Part shown: one piece after another, positions 16,925-24,472 of the stretch | Position numbering within the stretch: position 1 is the first letter of the stretch | How the letters are laid out: every line of letters begins with the position of its first letter | Source of the DNA: Chloroflexota bacterium | Lineage (GTDB): Bacteria; Chloroflexota; Dormibacteria; CF-121 | Reading direction: 5' to 3' | Length of the DNA stretch: 46,192 nucleotides | NCBI GenBank assembly: GCA_005882775.1 | Contig: VBDY01000132.1 | Span: forward strand, 1-46,192 | The notes under the pieces: model-generated | Databases searched by the model: none | Seen by the model: only the letters and a program-made list of their open reading frames with translations | Told to the model about the DNA's origin: nothing | Program-made: the position numbers and the translations under genes

Positions 16925-17298
16925 TCCTGCACCCCGCGGCTCAGGCTGGCAGGCGTGGTCTCTGACTTGATCAGGTAGTCCAGCGCACCCAGCTTCAGCC
17001 CTCGGTCGACAAGCTCCTTTTCGCCGTAATTGGAAAGGATGATGACGGGGATATTCTTGGTGACCGTGTTGGACCGCAGGTTCTCGAGCACGGCGAAGCC
17101 ATCCATCTTGGGCAGCCGAATGTCGAGGAAGACGATATCGGGGAGGAGCTTCTTGGCCTGGTCGAGACCTTCCTCGCCAGACTTGGCGACGGTCACGCGG
17201 TACCCATCCAGCTCAAGCTTGAGCTTGTACATCTCGGCCACCGCGGGGTCGTCCTCGATGAACAGGACGTTGACGTCCTCGTCAACGACTTCGCTCAT
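16909..17298 (-). CDS. Stand-alone response regulator (receiver domain only)
   Basis: A 129-residue CheY-like protein made of a receiver domain and nothing else. The acidic pocket is E15-D16-D17, the phospho-acceptor is D59 in VFLDIRLPKMDG, the conserved Ser/Thr position is S89 in IILSN, and K111 is in YLIK. All phosphorylation residues are present. No histidine kinase is in the window. The ATG has AGGAGG 7 nt upstream, and a TATACT box lies at 17359-17364. The end of the gene contains the TTG start of the MerR gene. A reasonable inference is that the receiver controls or docks on the MerR partner. Confidence 0.93.
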   Translation of the reverse strand: MSEVVDEDVNVLFIEDDPAVAEMYKLKLELDGYRVTVAKSGEEGLDQAKKLLPDIVFLDIRLPKMDGFAVLENLRSNTVTKNIPVIILSNYGEKELVDRGLKLGALDYLIKSETTPASLSRGVQDWVKE

Positions 17299-17487
17299 TT
17301 CCCCTCCTTATTACCCGATATTATGCGTGTCACCTTTTCCCCCGCGATTTCGGTGGCTAGTATATCGCAACCCTGTGGCATTCACCTATGGCCGAATGTG
17401 GGATTTTTTCCGGCGGGCGGTGGAGCAAATGGTACGATGGCCGTACCCGACGGCTACGAGCCGGAGGCTGGTGGGAGGCGCATTCTA

Positions 17488-17715
17488 ATGGGATATCTGC
17501 GAGGGCTGGTGCACGGCGCGATGGCGGGTGCCGTCCTGGGCGTGCTCTACGCGCCGGAGTCCGGAGTCGCGGCCCGGCGGCGAGTCTCGCGCTGGCTCGG
17601 CCAGGGCGAGAGCATGCTGGCTAACGGGCCAGCCGATCCCGAGCCCGCAAGTCGGGCAGGGGGCCGGAGGCGACCGGCCTCGACGTCAACCGAGGACCGG
17701 GCAAAGCACCCTTAG
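17488..17715 (+). CDS. Small YtxH-like protein
   Basis: A 75-residue protein with LRGLVHGAMAGAVLGVLYAPESG, matching the YtxH/gas-vesicle-accessory pattern of a hydrophobic Gly/Ala helix ending in LxAPxSG. A basic region follows (AARRRVSRWLG), then a disordered Arg/Ser tail. YtxH proteins are small membrane proteins linked to general stress in Firmicutes; their exact role is unclear. The ATG at 17488 has GGGAGG about 8 nt upstream. It lies 11 nt before a longer YtxH-like gene. The frame is open upstream to 17323 but shows no family sequence there. Confidence 0.7.
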   Translation: MGYLRGLVHGAMAGAVLGVLYAPESGVAARRRVSRWLGQGESMLANGPADPEPASRAGGRRRPASTSTEDRAKHP

Positions 17716-17726
17716 GAGGAAAGACG

Positions 17727-18101
17727 ATGGAACAAACGGTTGAGAAGACGATTGACAGGTTGACCGAGCTCCTCGACCGGGCTACCAAGGCCGCCCAGGA
17801 CTTCGAGGTCAAGGACCGGCTGGGCGATGCGGTCGCCGCCCTCCGGCGCACCCGCATCACCCAGGAGGACGACTCTGGCGTGGAGCGGTTCATGACCGGA
17901 CTCTTGATCGGAGTGGCGGTCGGGTTCGGCCTGGCCCTCTTGCTGGCGCCGAAAAGCGGCGAGGAGATGCGCGAGGACCTGATGCAGAAAGGCATCGAGC
18001 TCCGTGACCGCGCCGGCGAGCTGGCCTCCCGGATGCCGTTCGGGGATGGCGAAGGTCGCGGCGAGGAGCGCGCCGTCAGCGACCAGTCGGGAACGGCCTG
18101 A
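17727..18101 (+). CDS. YtxH domain-containing protein
   Basis: A 124-residue protein. An amphipathic N-terminal helix (VEKTIDRLTELLDRATKAA) leads to the YtxH transmembrane segment FMTGLLIGVAVGFGLALLLA, then PKSGEEMREDL and a helical tail. The perfect AGGAGG 7 nt before the ATG suggests strong translation. It forms a pair with the shorter YtxH-like gene just upstream. It is convergent with the PBP gene, with 55 bp between. Function is inferred only at the level of a membrane stress protein. Confidence 0.85.
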   Translation: MEQTVEKTIDRLTELLDRATKAAQDFEVKDRLGDAVAALRRTRITQEDDSGVERFMTGLLIGVAVGFGLALLLAPKSGEEMREDLMQKGIELRDRAGELASRMPFGDGEGRGEERAVSDQSGTA

Positions 18102-18156
18102 CGCCGCCGTCTTGATCCAGGCCGCCATCTAACCCAGACCCGGGCGCTAGCAAGTT

Positions 18157-20388
18157 TTAGTTGTTAATGGGTGGCTGGCACCTGCCATTCTGAAGCCAAC
18201 CGGGCGGGCATGGCTGCTGGTCCCGGGGCGTGGGTTGGGGCTGCGAAGGCGGCGGTGGCTTGGGCCGGGCCAGCACGCAGGGCACCCCGTCGACGATCGT
18301 CTGAGCGTAGCTCAGGTTGTATGGGTTGAAGCTGCCGAACTTACAGGTAGGCCAGGGCTGCGCCAGAATCGGCTGGAGCCGCTCGGTACCCGACAGGAAG
18401 AAGTTTCCGCCGACCCGGTCGACGCCCGCCGGCACCGAATACCACTCATCGGGAGTTCTCGCCAGGGCCTGCATCATGAATTTGTGCCAGATGGGGGCCG
18501 CGCCCACGATCCCGCTCGAGTTGTGATTCAGCGGCGTGTTGTCGGGATTGCCTACCCATACGGCCGTCGCCAGGCTTGGCGTAAAGCCGACCGTCCAGTT
18601 GTCCTTGAATGCCTGGGTGGTCCCGGTCTTGGCGGCGACATGCCGTCCGGGGAGGGTCAGGTCGCCATGGCACCCGAACTCCAGGCACCGGTTTCGGTCG
18701 TCCGACATGATCGAGTTGACGATGAAGGCGACGTCCGGGGTGACCGCGCGGAATTCATTCTTTTTGGAGTCGTAGGTAAAGACATCGCGCCCCAGGCCGT
18801 CTTTGATCTTCAGCACGGGGGCCGGCGTGTGGCGGATGCCAAGAGTGGCCAGGGTTGAGGCCACAGTCGCCATGTCCGTCAAACGCACCTCGGAGCTGCC
18901 AAGCGTAAGGCTCATTGGGTAAGTGCTCGGATCTCTGTCCCCGCAGGGCAAGCCAAGGCAGGTGATGCCGAGCCGTTTGGCCATATCCACGACCGCGGGG
19001 ATGCCGGTGCGCAGCTCCACTTTCAACGCGGGGATGTTCATGGAATTCCCCATCGCCATCTTCAGCGGCAGAGTGCCGTGGAAGCGCAGATCGTAGTTCT
19101 GAGGCGAGTACGGGGCAAAGTTAGGCAGATATCCCGGGGCGCTTCCTCCCACGGGAAACTTCATCGGCTCGTCGAGGATCGGGCTCAGCATGTTGAAGCG
19201 CCGGCTCTCGATAGCGGCGGTGTAGGTGATCATCTTGAAGCTCGAACCGGGCTGCCGCGGCACGTCATACGCCATGTTGTAGTAGCCACCCGGCCTTTGG
19301 TAGTTATCGCCTCCAACCATTGCCAGCACCTCGCCCGTCTTCGGGTTCATGCTCACGAGCGCCCCATCGTGGAAGTTGTAGTAGTTGCCTTTCTGTGCGA
19401 CCTGTTCGGCAACGACTCGCTCCGCCAGGGTCTGGAGATTCGGGTCAAGGCTGGTGTAGACACGGTAGCCCTTGCGATCGCCGACCGGGTCGATGTGGAA
19501 CTGGCTGCGCAGGGTCTTGATCACGTAGTCGACGAAGTACGGCGCCTTGATCAGGTTGCTCGGGGCCGACACCGCCAGTTTTTCGGCATAGGCGGCCGTT
19601 GCCTGCGCCGGCGTGATGTACTTCGCGTCGACCATCGCCTGGAGCACCTCGGCCTGCCGGCGTTTCGCCGTCTCCGGGTTGAGCACCGGGCTGTTCTGGG
19701 TGGGTGCCTGGGGGAGGCCCGCCATCATGGCGGCCTGAGCCAGGGTGACGTCGTGGGCGTTGCTCTTGAAGAAGCTGCGGGAGGCTGACTCGACACCGTA
19801 GGACTGGCTACCGTAGTAGATGGTGTTCAGGTACATCTCGAGGATCTGGTTCTTGGTATAGCGACGGTTGAGGGCGATCGCCAGGATGGCTTCCTTGAGC
19901 TTGCGCTGGATGGTGGGCGCCGGATTGGGGCCGATGAAAACCTGTTTCACCAGCTGCTGGCTGATCGTGCTACCGCCCTGATTGATGTGATGGTGCGTGT
20001 AATCGGCCCAGGCGGCTCGAAAGATTCCACCCAGGTCGATGCCGCTGTTGTTGTAGAAGGTCCTGTCTTCAGTCGCCAGGGTTGCCTTGACCAGCCAGGG
20101 CGAGATGTAGCTGAGCGGCACCACGATCCGGTGGTCGCCTTGCTTGCCGATATCCGCCAGCAGGCCACCGTTGCGGTCGTAGATCAGGGTGTCTTGCTCC
20201 ATGCCGCTCGAGGACAGGCCGTCCACGGCTGGCAACGGGCCCACGGTCGAGGCGGCGACGGCCGGGATGGCCATCAGCGGGATCAGAAACAGGGTGACGA
20301 AGGCGAGCAGGAGGATTCGCCTGAAGTCCGCCCGGCGGCGCTTGCGCCAAAGCGCCAGGTGTTGCCGGCTGCGCCGGTGCGGGGTCAT
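18157..20388 (-). CDS. Class A penicillin-binding protein (PBP1A-like, GT51 and transpeptidase)
   Basis: A 743-residue bifunctional peptidoglycan synthase acting outside the membrane. The cytoplasmic tail is basic, the transmembrane helix spans about residues 25-46, and the GT51 domain has E107 in ATEDRTFYNNSGID, then GGSTISQQLVKQ and RKLKEAILAIALNRRYTKNQ. The transpeptidase domain has S382-x-x-K385 (GSSFK), S449-M-N451 and K587-T-G589. A Pro-rich tail ends the protein, with Cys residues near the C-terminus. All catalytic motifs are intact. Its ATG overlaps the stop of a small membrane gene as ATGA. It fits with MurT, GatD and MurJ elsewhere in the window. Confidence 0.96.
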   Translation of the reverse strand: MTPHRRSRQHLALWRKRRRADFRRILLLAFVTLFLIPLMAIPAVAASTVGPLPAVDGLSSSGMEQDTLIYDRNGGLLADIGKQGDHRIVVPLSYISPWLVKATLATEDRTFYNNSGIDLGGIFRAAWADYTHHHINQGGSTISQQLVKQVFIGPNPAPTIQRKLKEAILAIALNRRYTKNQILEMYLNTIYYGSQSYGVESASRSFFKSNAHDVTLAQAAMMAGLPQAPTQNSPVLNPETAKRRQAEVLQAMVDAKYITPAQATAAYAEKLAVSAPSNLIKAPYFVDYVIKTLRSQFHIDPVGDRKGYRVYTSLDPNLQTLAERVVAEQVAQKGNYYNFHDGALVSMNPKTGEVLAMVGGDNYQRPGGYYNMAYDVPRQPGSSFKMITYTAAIESRRFNMLSPILDEPMKFPVGGSAPGYLPNFAPYSPQNYDLRFHGTLPLKMAMGNSMNIPALKVELRTGIPAVVDMAKRLGITCLGLPCGDRDPSTYPMSLTLGSSEVRLTDMATVASTLATLGIRHTPAPVLKIKDGLGRDVFTYDSKKNEFRAVTPDVAFIVNSIMSDDRNRCLEFGCHGDLTLPGRHVAAKTGTTQAFKDNWTVGFTPSLATAVWVGNPDNTPLNHNSSGIVGAAPIWHKFMMQALARTPDEWYSVPAGVDRVGGNFFLSGTERLQPILAQPWPTCKFGSFNPYNLSYAQTIVDGVPCVLARPKPPPPSQPQPTPRDQQPCPPGWLQNGRCQPPINN

Positions 20389-20582
20389 GCGCTGGGAAAT
20401 CCGAAAATCCCTGAGAGCAGTAGCCAGGAAGCGATCAGGATGATGATTCCCCAGCCTGCGCCGGCGGCCAGGGTCCGGATGGGCGAATGGCGTCGGCGTC
20501 GTATCTCACGTTGCCGCACCGCCAGCGAGTGGAGGCCGGTTGCCGGGACGTCGGGGTGGATGAGGTGCCGCAAGCCGATCAC
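20385..20582 (-). CDS. Small single-pass membrane protein coupled to the PBP gene
   Basis: A 65-residue protein. A basic, helical N-terminal half (SLAVRQREIRRRRHSPIRTL) is followed by one transmembrane helix (AGWGIIILIASWLLLSGIFG). GTG at 20582 is chosen because AGGAGG stands 6 nt before it; an ATG at 20639 would start within the -10 box. The stop overlaps the PBP start as ATGA. The topology (basic cytoplasmic part, one helix) would suit a small regulator or partner of the PBP, but there is no recognised family. Confidence 0.65.
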   Translation of the reverse strand: MIGLRHLIHPDVPATGLHSLAVRQREIRRRRHSPIRTLAAGAGWGIIILIASWLLLSGIFGFPSA

Positions 20583-20641
20583 GTTAATCCTCCTGATTCT
20601 GGCTAAACCGCCGCCGCCGCTGTAAGGAAACGCCGACATCT

Positions 20642-20647
20642 ATTATA
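20642..20647 (-). promoter_or_regulatory. -10 box (TATAAT) for the small membrane protein-PBP operon
   Basis: A perfect TATAAT on the minus strand, about 60 nt before the GTG at 20582. The -35 region is weak. It would give a leader of about 55 nt carrying the AGGAGG site. Confidence 0.5.
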
Positions 20648-20821
20648 AAAGAAAACTGATAGCGCCCACTGCATTATTTCTCCAGCCAGCCGCATGGGCT
20701 GTAACGGTGCGCGAGCGTATTTGGTTACTGGCCGAATTGCTCTGGGGTGATTGGCACTCGGGGACCCCTTTATAATTGGCCCCGAATACAGCCGCCGCGA
20801 GCCGGCGGAAAGGGGCCCAGG

Positions 20822-21298
20822 GTGTTTTGTCGTGAGTGCGGCAAGCAGATCGAGGACGATGCCCGCTTCTGCCGATTCTGCGGCAAAGCGCAGGCGGATG
20901 AAGCGCCTGCGGCCGGGACCGCCTCTGCCAATCCGGGCCGGGCGACCAGCGGGACCGGGCTTCAACACCGGATCAGGCAGGTTTTTCCCCGTCATCACCT
21001 GCAAGACGAGTTCATGCACCTGGCAACCATCGCCGCCTTCGTGCTGGCGGTGGCCGGGCTGGTCATCGGTATCTTCCCAGCGCTCTTCACGATCGGCGCC
21101 AGCCTGCTCTTCTTCTCGATCGCCCTCCTCCTCTTCCTCATCCTTCGCGAATCGACGCTGAGCCATATTCGAGTCAGCTCGCCTCGACCGGGCGAGGGCA
21201 CACGATATCACGCGGCCCGCTCCGGCGGGGCCTCACCCCCCGCTGGGAAGACGGAAGCGGCGACCACAGAATCTTCTCCGCCTCGGCGCCAGGCATAA
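20822..21298 (+). CDS. Zinc-ribbon membrane protein
   Basis: A 158-residue protein starting with a zinc ribbon of the CxxC-CxxC type: FCRECGKQIEDDARFCRFCG holds both Cys pairs. After a linker there are two hydrophobic segments (LATIAAFVLAVAGLVIGIFP and IGASLLFFSIALLLFLIL). The tail is disordered. Such proteins usually sense or scaffold at the membrane, and no specific role can be given. GTG at 20822 follows AAGGGG at a suitable distance and begins right at the ribbon. A TATAAT at 20771-20776 may be the -10. It is convergent with the CsbD gene and meets its terminator. Confidence 0.72.
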   Translation: MFCRECGKQIEDDARFCRFCGKAQADEAPAAGTASANPGRATSGTGLQHRIRQVFPRHHLQDEFMHLATIAAFVLAVAGLVIGIFPALFTIGASLLFFSIALLLFLILRESTLSHIRVSSPRPGEGTRYHAARSGGASPPAGKTEAATTESSPPRRQA

Positions 21299-21328
21299 AG
21301 AAAAGAGCCGGCCCTCTCGGGCCGGCTC
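21297..21328 (-). terminator. Rho-independent terminator of the CsbD gene
   Basis: A perfect 10-bp GC-rich stem (21305-21314 with 21319-21328) and a TCTC loop. Read on the minus strand it is followed by TTTTCTTTA. It ends transcription of the CsbD gene; on the plus strand there is no T run. Confidence 0.82.
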
Positions 21329-21340
21329 CACCGGACTGTC

Positions 21341-21505
21341 TCAGACGCCTTTGTCCGGCGGCTCTTCATTCAGCTTTCGGCCGGTCTCCTCGACCTTGCC
21401 CTTCATCTTGTCGGCCTTTCCCTCCCACTCCATCTTCTTGTCGCCGGTGAGCTCGCCGCCGCTTTCCTTGATTTCGCCTTTCGCCTTGTCTTCGAGTTCA
21501 CCCAC
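21341..21505 (-). CDS. CsbD-like stress-response protein
   Basis: A 54-residue hydrophilic protein: it begins GELEDKAKGEIKESGGELTG and continues DKKMEWEGKADKMKGKVEET. The KxKGxxxExxGxxTGD and EGKADKxKGKxxE repeats are the signature of the CsbD family, small proteins induced by general stress. The start is GTG at 21505, with GGAGG 10 nt and GAGG 3 nt upstream; both spacings are off the optimum, so the start is a little uncertain. A strong terminator follows directly. The gene is short enough to be missed by length-filtered gene finding. Confidence 0.85.
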   Translation of the reverse strand: MGELEDKAKGEIKESGGELTGDKKMEWEGKADKMKGKVEETGRKLNEEPPDKGV

Positions 21506-21778
21506 GTCCTCAACACCTCCGTATTCTCGCCGCTCTGTGCGGCGGTATCAGCAAGCATTATAGTCCAACTGCAAGCTTTCGCGCTACTGACGATTGGCGA
21601 AGACCTACTTCAGAGGAGTTGACATCTCTTTACAGAATGTGCGTTGAAGGCGTCGGAGTTCGACACCTATACTGGGGCCCATTCCCACCGTCCCGGCTAT
21701 CAAACAAGCCCGGTACGGCACGCCGATCGAATAGAGATGCCGCCTGGCCGGGAGGCCCGGCCGCCACTGGAGGATCGA

Positions 21779-22126
21779 ATGGCCACCGCCGTCAAGCGCG
21801 AAGTCCGCCGCGAGGTCAACATTTCACTCGACAAGCCGATCTACACAATCAGCGTGGCCTCGGAGATCCTCGAAACCCACCCCCGGACTCTGATGATGTA
21901 TGAGCACCTGGGACTGGTGGTTCCCAAGCGGACCTCAACCAACCGGCGCCGGTTCTCCCAGCGGGACATCATGAAGCTGCAGACGATCCAGAAGCTTACC
22001 CGCCAGCACTCGGTGAACCTGGCAGGCGTCCGGTATATCCTGCGTCTGCTCAAACTGCTGCACGAAAACCAGCTGGCAGCGCCGACCGAGCTGCGCGACA
22101 TCGACGTGTCTCAGCTGGACGTCTAA
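21779..22126 (+). CDS. MerR-family transcriptional regulator (HspR-like)
   Basis: A 115-residue MerR regulator with SLDKPIYTISVASEILETHP, RTLMMYEHLGLVVPKRTSTN, RRRFSQRD and LTRQHSVNLAGVRYILRLL. The C-terminus ELRDIDVSQLDV nearly matches that of the MerR at 22816-23163, so the two are close paralogues from a local duplication. ATG 21779 has GGAGG 6 nt upstream. This copy has no receiver gene directly in front, although the second pair starts 280 bp downstream on the same strand. The target is unknown. Confidence 0.9.
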   Translation: MATAVKREVRREVNISLDKPIYTISVASEILETHPRTLMMYEHLGLVVPKRTSTNRRRFSQRDIMKLQTIQKLTRQHSVNLAGVRYILRLLKLLHENQLAAPTELRDIDVSQLDV

Positions 22127-22253
22127 GCGACAAACCCGCTCCGGCGAAGGCGCCACCTTTTTGCATTTTTTCTTGCGGGGTAGTAGATCAGGTGATGGAC
22201 GGATGCCCGCGATTTGCTCCTGCGCCGCTGGTGAATATCTGATGATATGGCTG

Positions 22254-22283
22254 TTGACAAGCGCACCGGGCCGTTTCTATAAT
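22254..22283 (+). promoter_or_regulatory. Near-consensus sigma-70-type promoter of the receiver-MerR pair
   Basis: TTGACA (22254-22259), 18 nt, then TATAAT (22278-22283). Both hexamers are perfect. Transcription should start near 22290, giving a leader of about 115 nt that contains the hairpin at 22312-22332. The 18-nt spacer is one longer than the optimum. MerR proteins often act on long-spacer promoters, so autoregulation is possible. Confidence 0.78.
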
Positions 22284-22311
22284 CGCCTTACTTCTTCTGC
22301 CCCCCTCTTCG

Positions 22312-22344
22312 GGCCCTCCTCGCCGGAGGGCCTTAACTTTTCTT
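22312..22344 (+). terminator. Terminator- or attenuator-like hairpin in the leader of the receiver-MerR pair
   Basis: A perfect 8-bp stem, GGCCCTCC and GGAGGGCC, around the loop TCGCC, followed by TTAACTTTTCTT. It lies between the strong promoter and the ATG at 22406. It may attenuate the pair's transcript. A TATACT at 22378-22383 downstream could serve as a second promoter. Confidence 0.5.
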
Positions 22345-22405
22345 GGGGACAATTTTTCGAATACTTAGGGCTTCATCTATACTGCTTGGCGCCAAGGGGA
22401 GTGGT

Positions 22406-22831
22406 ATGAAAAGCAAAGCCCGCCGGACACCCGGGGCGAAAGCGGCTCAGGCAGATGAGGAGTTGATCGATGTCCTCCTGGTGGAGGACGATCCGTCCGT
22501 TCTGGAGATGTACCGGCTCAAGCTCGAGCTGGATGGTTATCGGGTCAGCACCGCTCTAGATGGAGAGGACGGCTTGAAAAAGGCAGGGGACCTGACTCCG
22601 GACATTATCTTCCTTGATATTCGGCTGCCCAAGATTGACGGGCTGGAAGTGCTGCGCAAGCTGCGCGCCCAGGACAAGACCAGGGAAATACCCGTTATCA
22701 TCCTCTCCAACTACGATGAGGAAGATTTGATCGCCCGCGGTTTGCGGTTGGGTGCCCACGAGTACCTGATCAAGGCGCGGACCACGCCCACAAGTCTGTC
22801 TGAGGGGATCGAGGATTGGCTAAAGGAGTAG
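22406..22831 (+). CDS. Stand-alone response regulator (receiver domain only)
   Basis: A 141-residue receiver protein, a paralogue of the one at 16909-17298. After a basic, disordered N-terminus it has E27-D28-D29, phospho-acceptor D71 in IIFLDIRLPKIDG, S101 in VIILSNYDEEDL and K123 in YLIK. It ends GIEDWLKE. ATG 22406 has AAGGGGAG 5 nt upstream. The last codons contain the TTG start of the MerR gene. No kinase is visible, so phosphorylation would have to come from elsewhere or not at all. Co-occurrence in two loci argues for a functional receiver-MerR unit. Confidence 0.93.
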   Translation: MKSKARRTPGAKAAQADEELIDVLLVEDDPSVLEMYRLKLELDGYRVSTALDGEDGLKKAGDLTPDIIFLDIRLPKIDGLEVLRKLRAQDKTREIPVIILSNYDEEDLIARGLRLGAHEYLIKARTTPTSLSEGIEDWLKE

Positions 22832-23163
22832 CGCGCCGAGCGCCCACCGACACTGCCCTCTCGCTGGACAAGCCGATCTACACCATCAGCGTGGCCTCCG
22901 AGATCCTGCAGACGCACCCACGCACGCTGATGATGTACGAGCACCTGGGCCTGGTGGTTCCCAAACGGACATCGACCAACCGCCGGCGTTTTTCCCAGCG
23001 AGACATCCGCAAGCTCCAGGCGATTCAAACCCTGACCCGGCTGCACGGGGTCAACCTGAACGGTGCGCGCTACGTCCTCCGCCTGCTACGGATCCTGCAG
23101 GACAACGGCCTGAGCGCCCCCTCCGAGCTACGCGACCTCGACGTCCGCGAGCTCGACGTCTGA
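22816..23163 (+). CDS. MerR-family regulator paired with a receiver protein
   Basis: A 115-residue MerR regulator with SLDKPIYTISVASEILQTHP, RTLMMYEHLGLVVPKRTSTN, RRRFSQRD and LTRLHGVNLNGARYVLRLL, ending ELRDLDVRELDV. TTG at 22816 lies 16 nt inside the receiver gene, the same overlap as in the pair at 16909-16924. A G-rich stretch about 8 nt upstream may serve as ribosome-binding site. It is closest to the MerR at 21779-22126. MerR proteins of this type bind as dimers to inverted repeats, and the targets here are not visible. Confidence 0.9.
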   Translation: MAKGVARRAPTDTALSLDKPIYTISVASEILQTHPRTLMMYEHLGLVVPKRTSTNRRRFSQRDIRKLQAIQTLTRLHGVNLNGARYVLRLLRILQDNGLSAPSELRDLDVRELDV

Positions 23164-23252
23164 GCGCGCCCCGCTAGCGGTCACAACCGGATAACAGTCC
23201 GCACACGCCTGCGTGGTCGAAATGTTCAAGCAAGATTGCGTCGGTACCTTAG

Positions 23253-23750
23253 ATGCACATGAGCTTCCGGCCCGACAGCCCCCTCAACCGGCTGGTGCTG
23301 CTCTGGCCTGGGGTGCCGATCGCGGGTTGCGCGCTCGGGTTTTCTCTGGCCCTGTACCAGGTGGCGCAAACCCGGAGCGGGTCCTTCGCGGCCCTGGCGA
23401 TTGCCATGGGGTTCGGCCTGGTTCTTAGCCTGGGCCTGCTCTTCCACTGCTTCTTTATTGCCTGGACGGAAGTCATTGTCACCAGCGAGGGGCTCGGCCT
23501 GCGGCCGGTTGGAATGGGCTGGTTCAATGCCCGGCCGCGGGTCCTGCCCTGGGGCCGCCTCGACGCGGCGCGCGAGGTGGTCACCCGCCAGGGCGGCCAC
23601 CTGGAAATCGCGGTCGCCGGGGAGACCTACCGGCTGGAGCGCGCACTCTTTCGCGAAGAGACCTACACGGACCTCTGCCGGATCGTGGCGGAAGCCGCTT
23701 CACACCGGCGTCGGCGCGGTTACGAGAAGGGCCTGGCCGCCGCCGCCTGA
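23253..23750 (+). CDS. Membrane protein with two helices and a PH-like cytoplasmic part
   Basis: A 165-residue protein. Two transmembrane helices (PGVPIAGCALGFSLALYQVA and AIAMGFGLVLSLGLLFHCFF) are followed by a beta-rich region, TEVIVTSEGLGLRPVGMGWF, RVLPWGRLDAAREVV and HLEIAVAGETYRLER, which looks like a bacterial PH or PH-like domain. The family is not assigned with confidence. A TACCTT box at 23245-23250 lies 8 nt before ATG 23259, so the true start may be that second ATG. The 3' end overlaps the convergent C39-like gene by 31 bp. Confidence 0.65.
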   Translation: MHMSFRPDSPLNRLVLLWPGVPIAGCALGFSLALYQVAQTRSGSFAALAIAMGFGLVLSLGLLFHCFFIAWTEVIVTSEGLGLRPVGMGWFNARPRVLPWGRLDAAREVVTRQGGHLEIAVAGETYRLERALFREETYTDLCRIVAEAASHRRRRGYEKGLAAAA

Positions 23751-24364
23751 CCGCGATAGTAGATCTGGGCTGACCGTACCGCCCGACCATATGGTCCATA
23801 CCGCGCCTGCAGCGTGGTGCGATCGCCGAACCAGGGGTCGTTGATAAAGAACGTGGTGCCGGCGTGCCCGGTCAGCACCACGAAATGCATCTGTCCGTAG
23901 AGACGGACCTCCGCCACCACCAGGTTACCCGCATCGAGCGCCGTCTCCACCGTTCGGACGCTCGGAAGGTCGTTGATGTTCTGGTCATCGGTGCGCAGCT
24001 GACTGACGATGCCCGGCACGTGCGACCAGCGCCAGCGCACGGCGCCGCGAGTGGCGGCCACGGCCTGGCGCCAGAGCAGGATGTCGTTTTCGATGTAGCC
24101 GCCATTACGGGTGAGCCACCGGTTCAGGTCAGCTGGATTGGTGGCGTATCCCAGCCCGGCCTGGACCATAGCCACCGCGGTCATGGCGCAGCCTGCCGAT
24201 CCGATGGTGTCGACCGGGTCAGTCCCAAGCGCCTGCCGCGACCAGCCGGGCGACCGCTGGCTGAAGGTGGGCACGCCCGTGCTGGCAGAGGTCGCTACCG
24301 AACTCGCCGCCCAGACCACAAGAACCAGCACGCACGCCAAGCTCCGGCGTAGTCCCGCGATCAC
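23720..24364 (-). CDS. Secreted C39-like cysteine peptidase family protein
   Basis: A 214-residue protein with a signal peptide (about residues 1-27, LACVLVLVVWAASSVATSAS). The fold is the papain-like C39_2 family. FSQRSPGWSRQALG supplies the oxyanion Gln, TIGSAGCAMTAVAMV holds catalytic C59, QMHFVVLTGH holds H160, and FFINDPWFGDRTTL holds D176. All four expected residues are present, so an active extracytoplasmic peptidase is likely. GTG at 24364 is exactly 6 nt after a TAAGAT box, suggesting a leaderless mRNA. It overlaps its convergent neighbour by 31 bp. Confidence 0.83.
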   Translation of the reverse strand: MIAGLRRSLACVLVLVVWAASSVATSASTGVPTFSQRSPGWSRQALGTDPVDTIGSAGCAMTAVAMVQAGLGYATNPADLNRWLTRNGGYIENDILLWRQAVAATRGAVRWRWSHVPGIVSQLRTDDQNINDLPSVRTVETALDAGNLVVAEVRLYGQMHFVVLTGHAGTTFFINDPWFGDRTTLQARYGPYGRAVRSAQIYYRGQAAAARPFS

Positions 24365-24472
24365 GCGGCCATCTTAGGCCGGAGGCGAGGGCCGATCAAG
24401 GCCCGAGCCGTGCCGCCGGCCCAAAGCGCGCGCCGTAACGCGCGCAAGAGAGGCGTATCCAGCCTGACGGGG

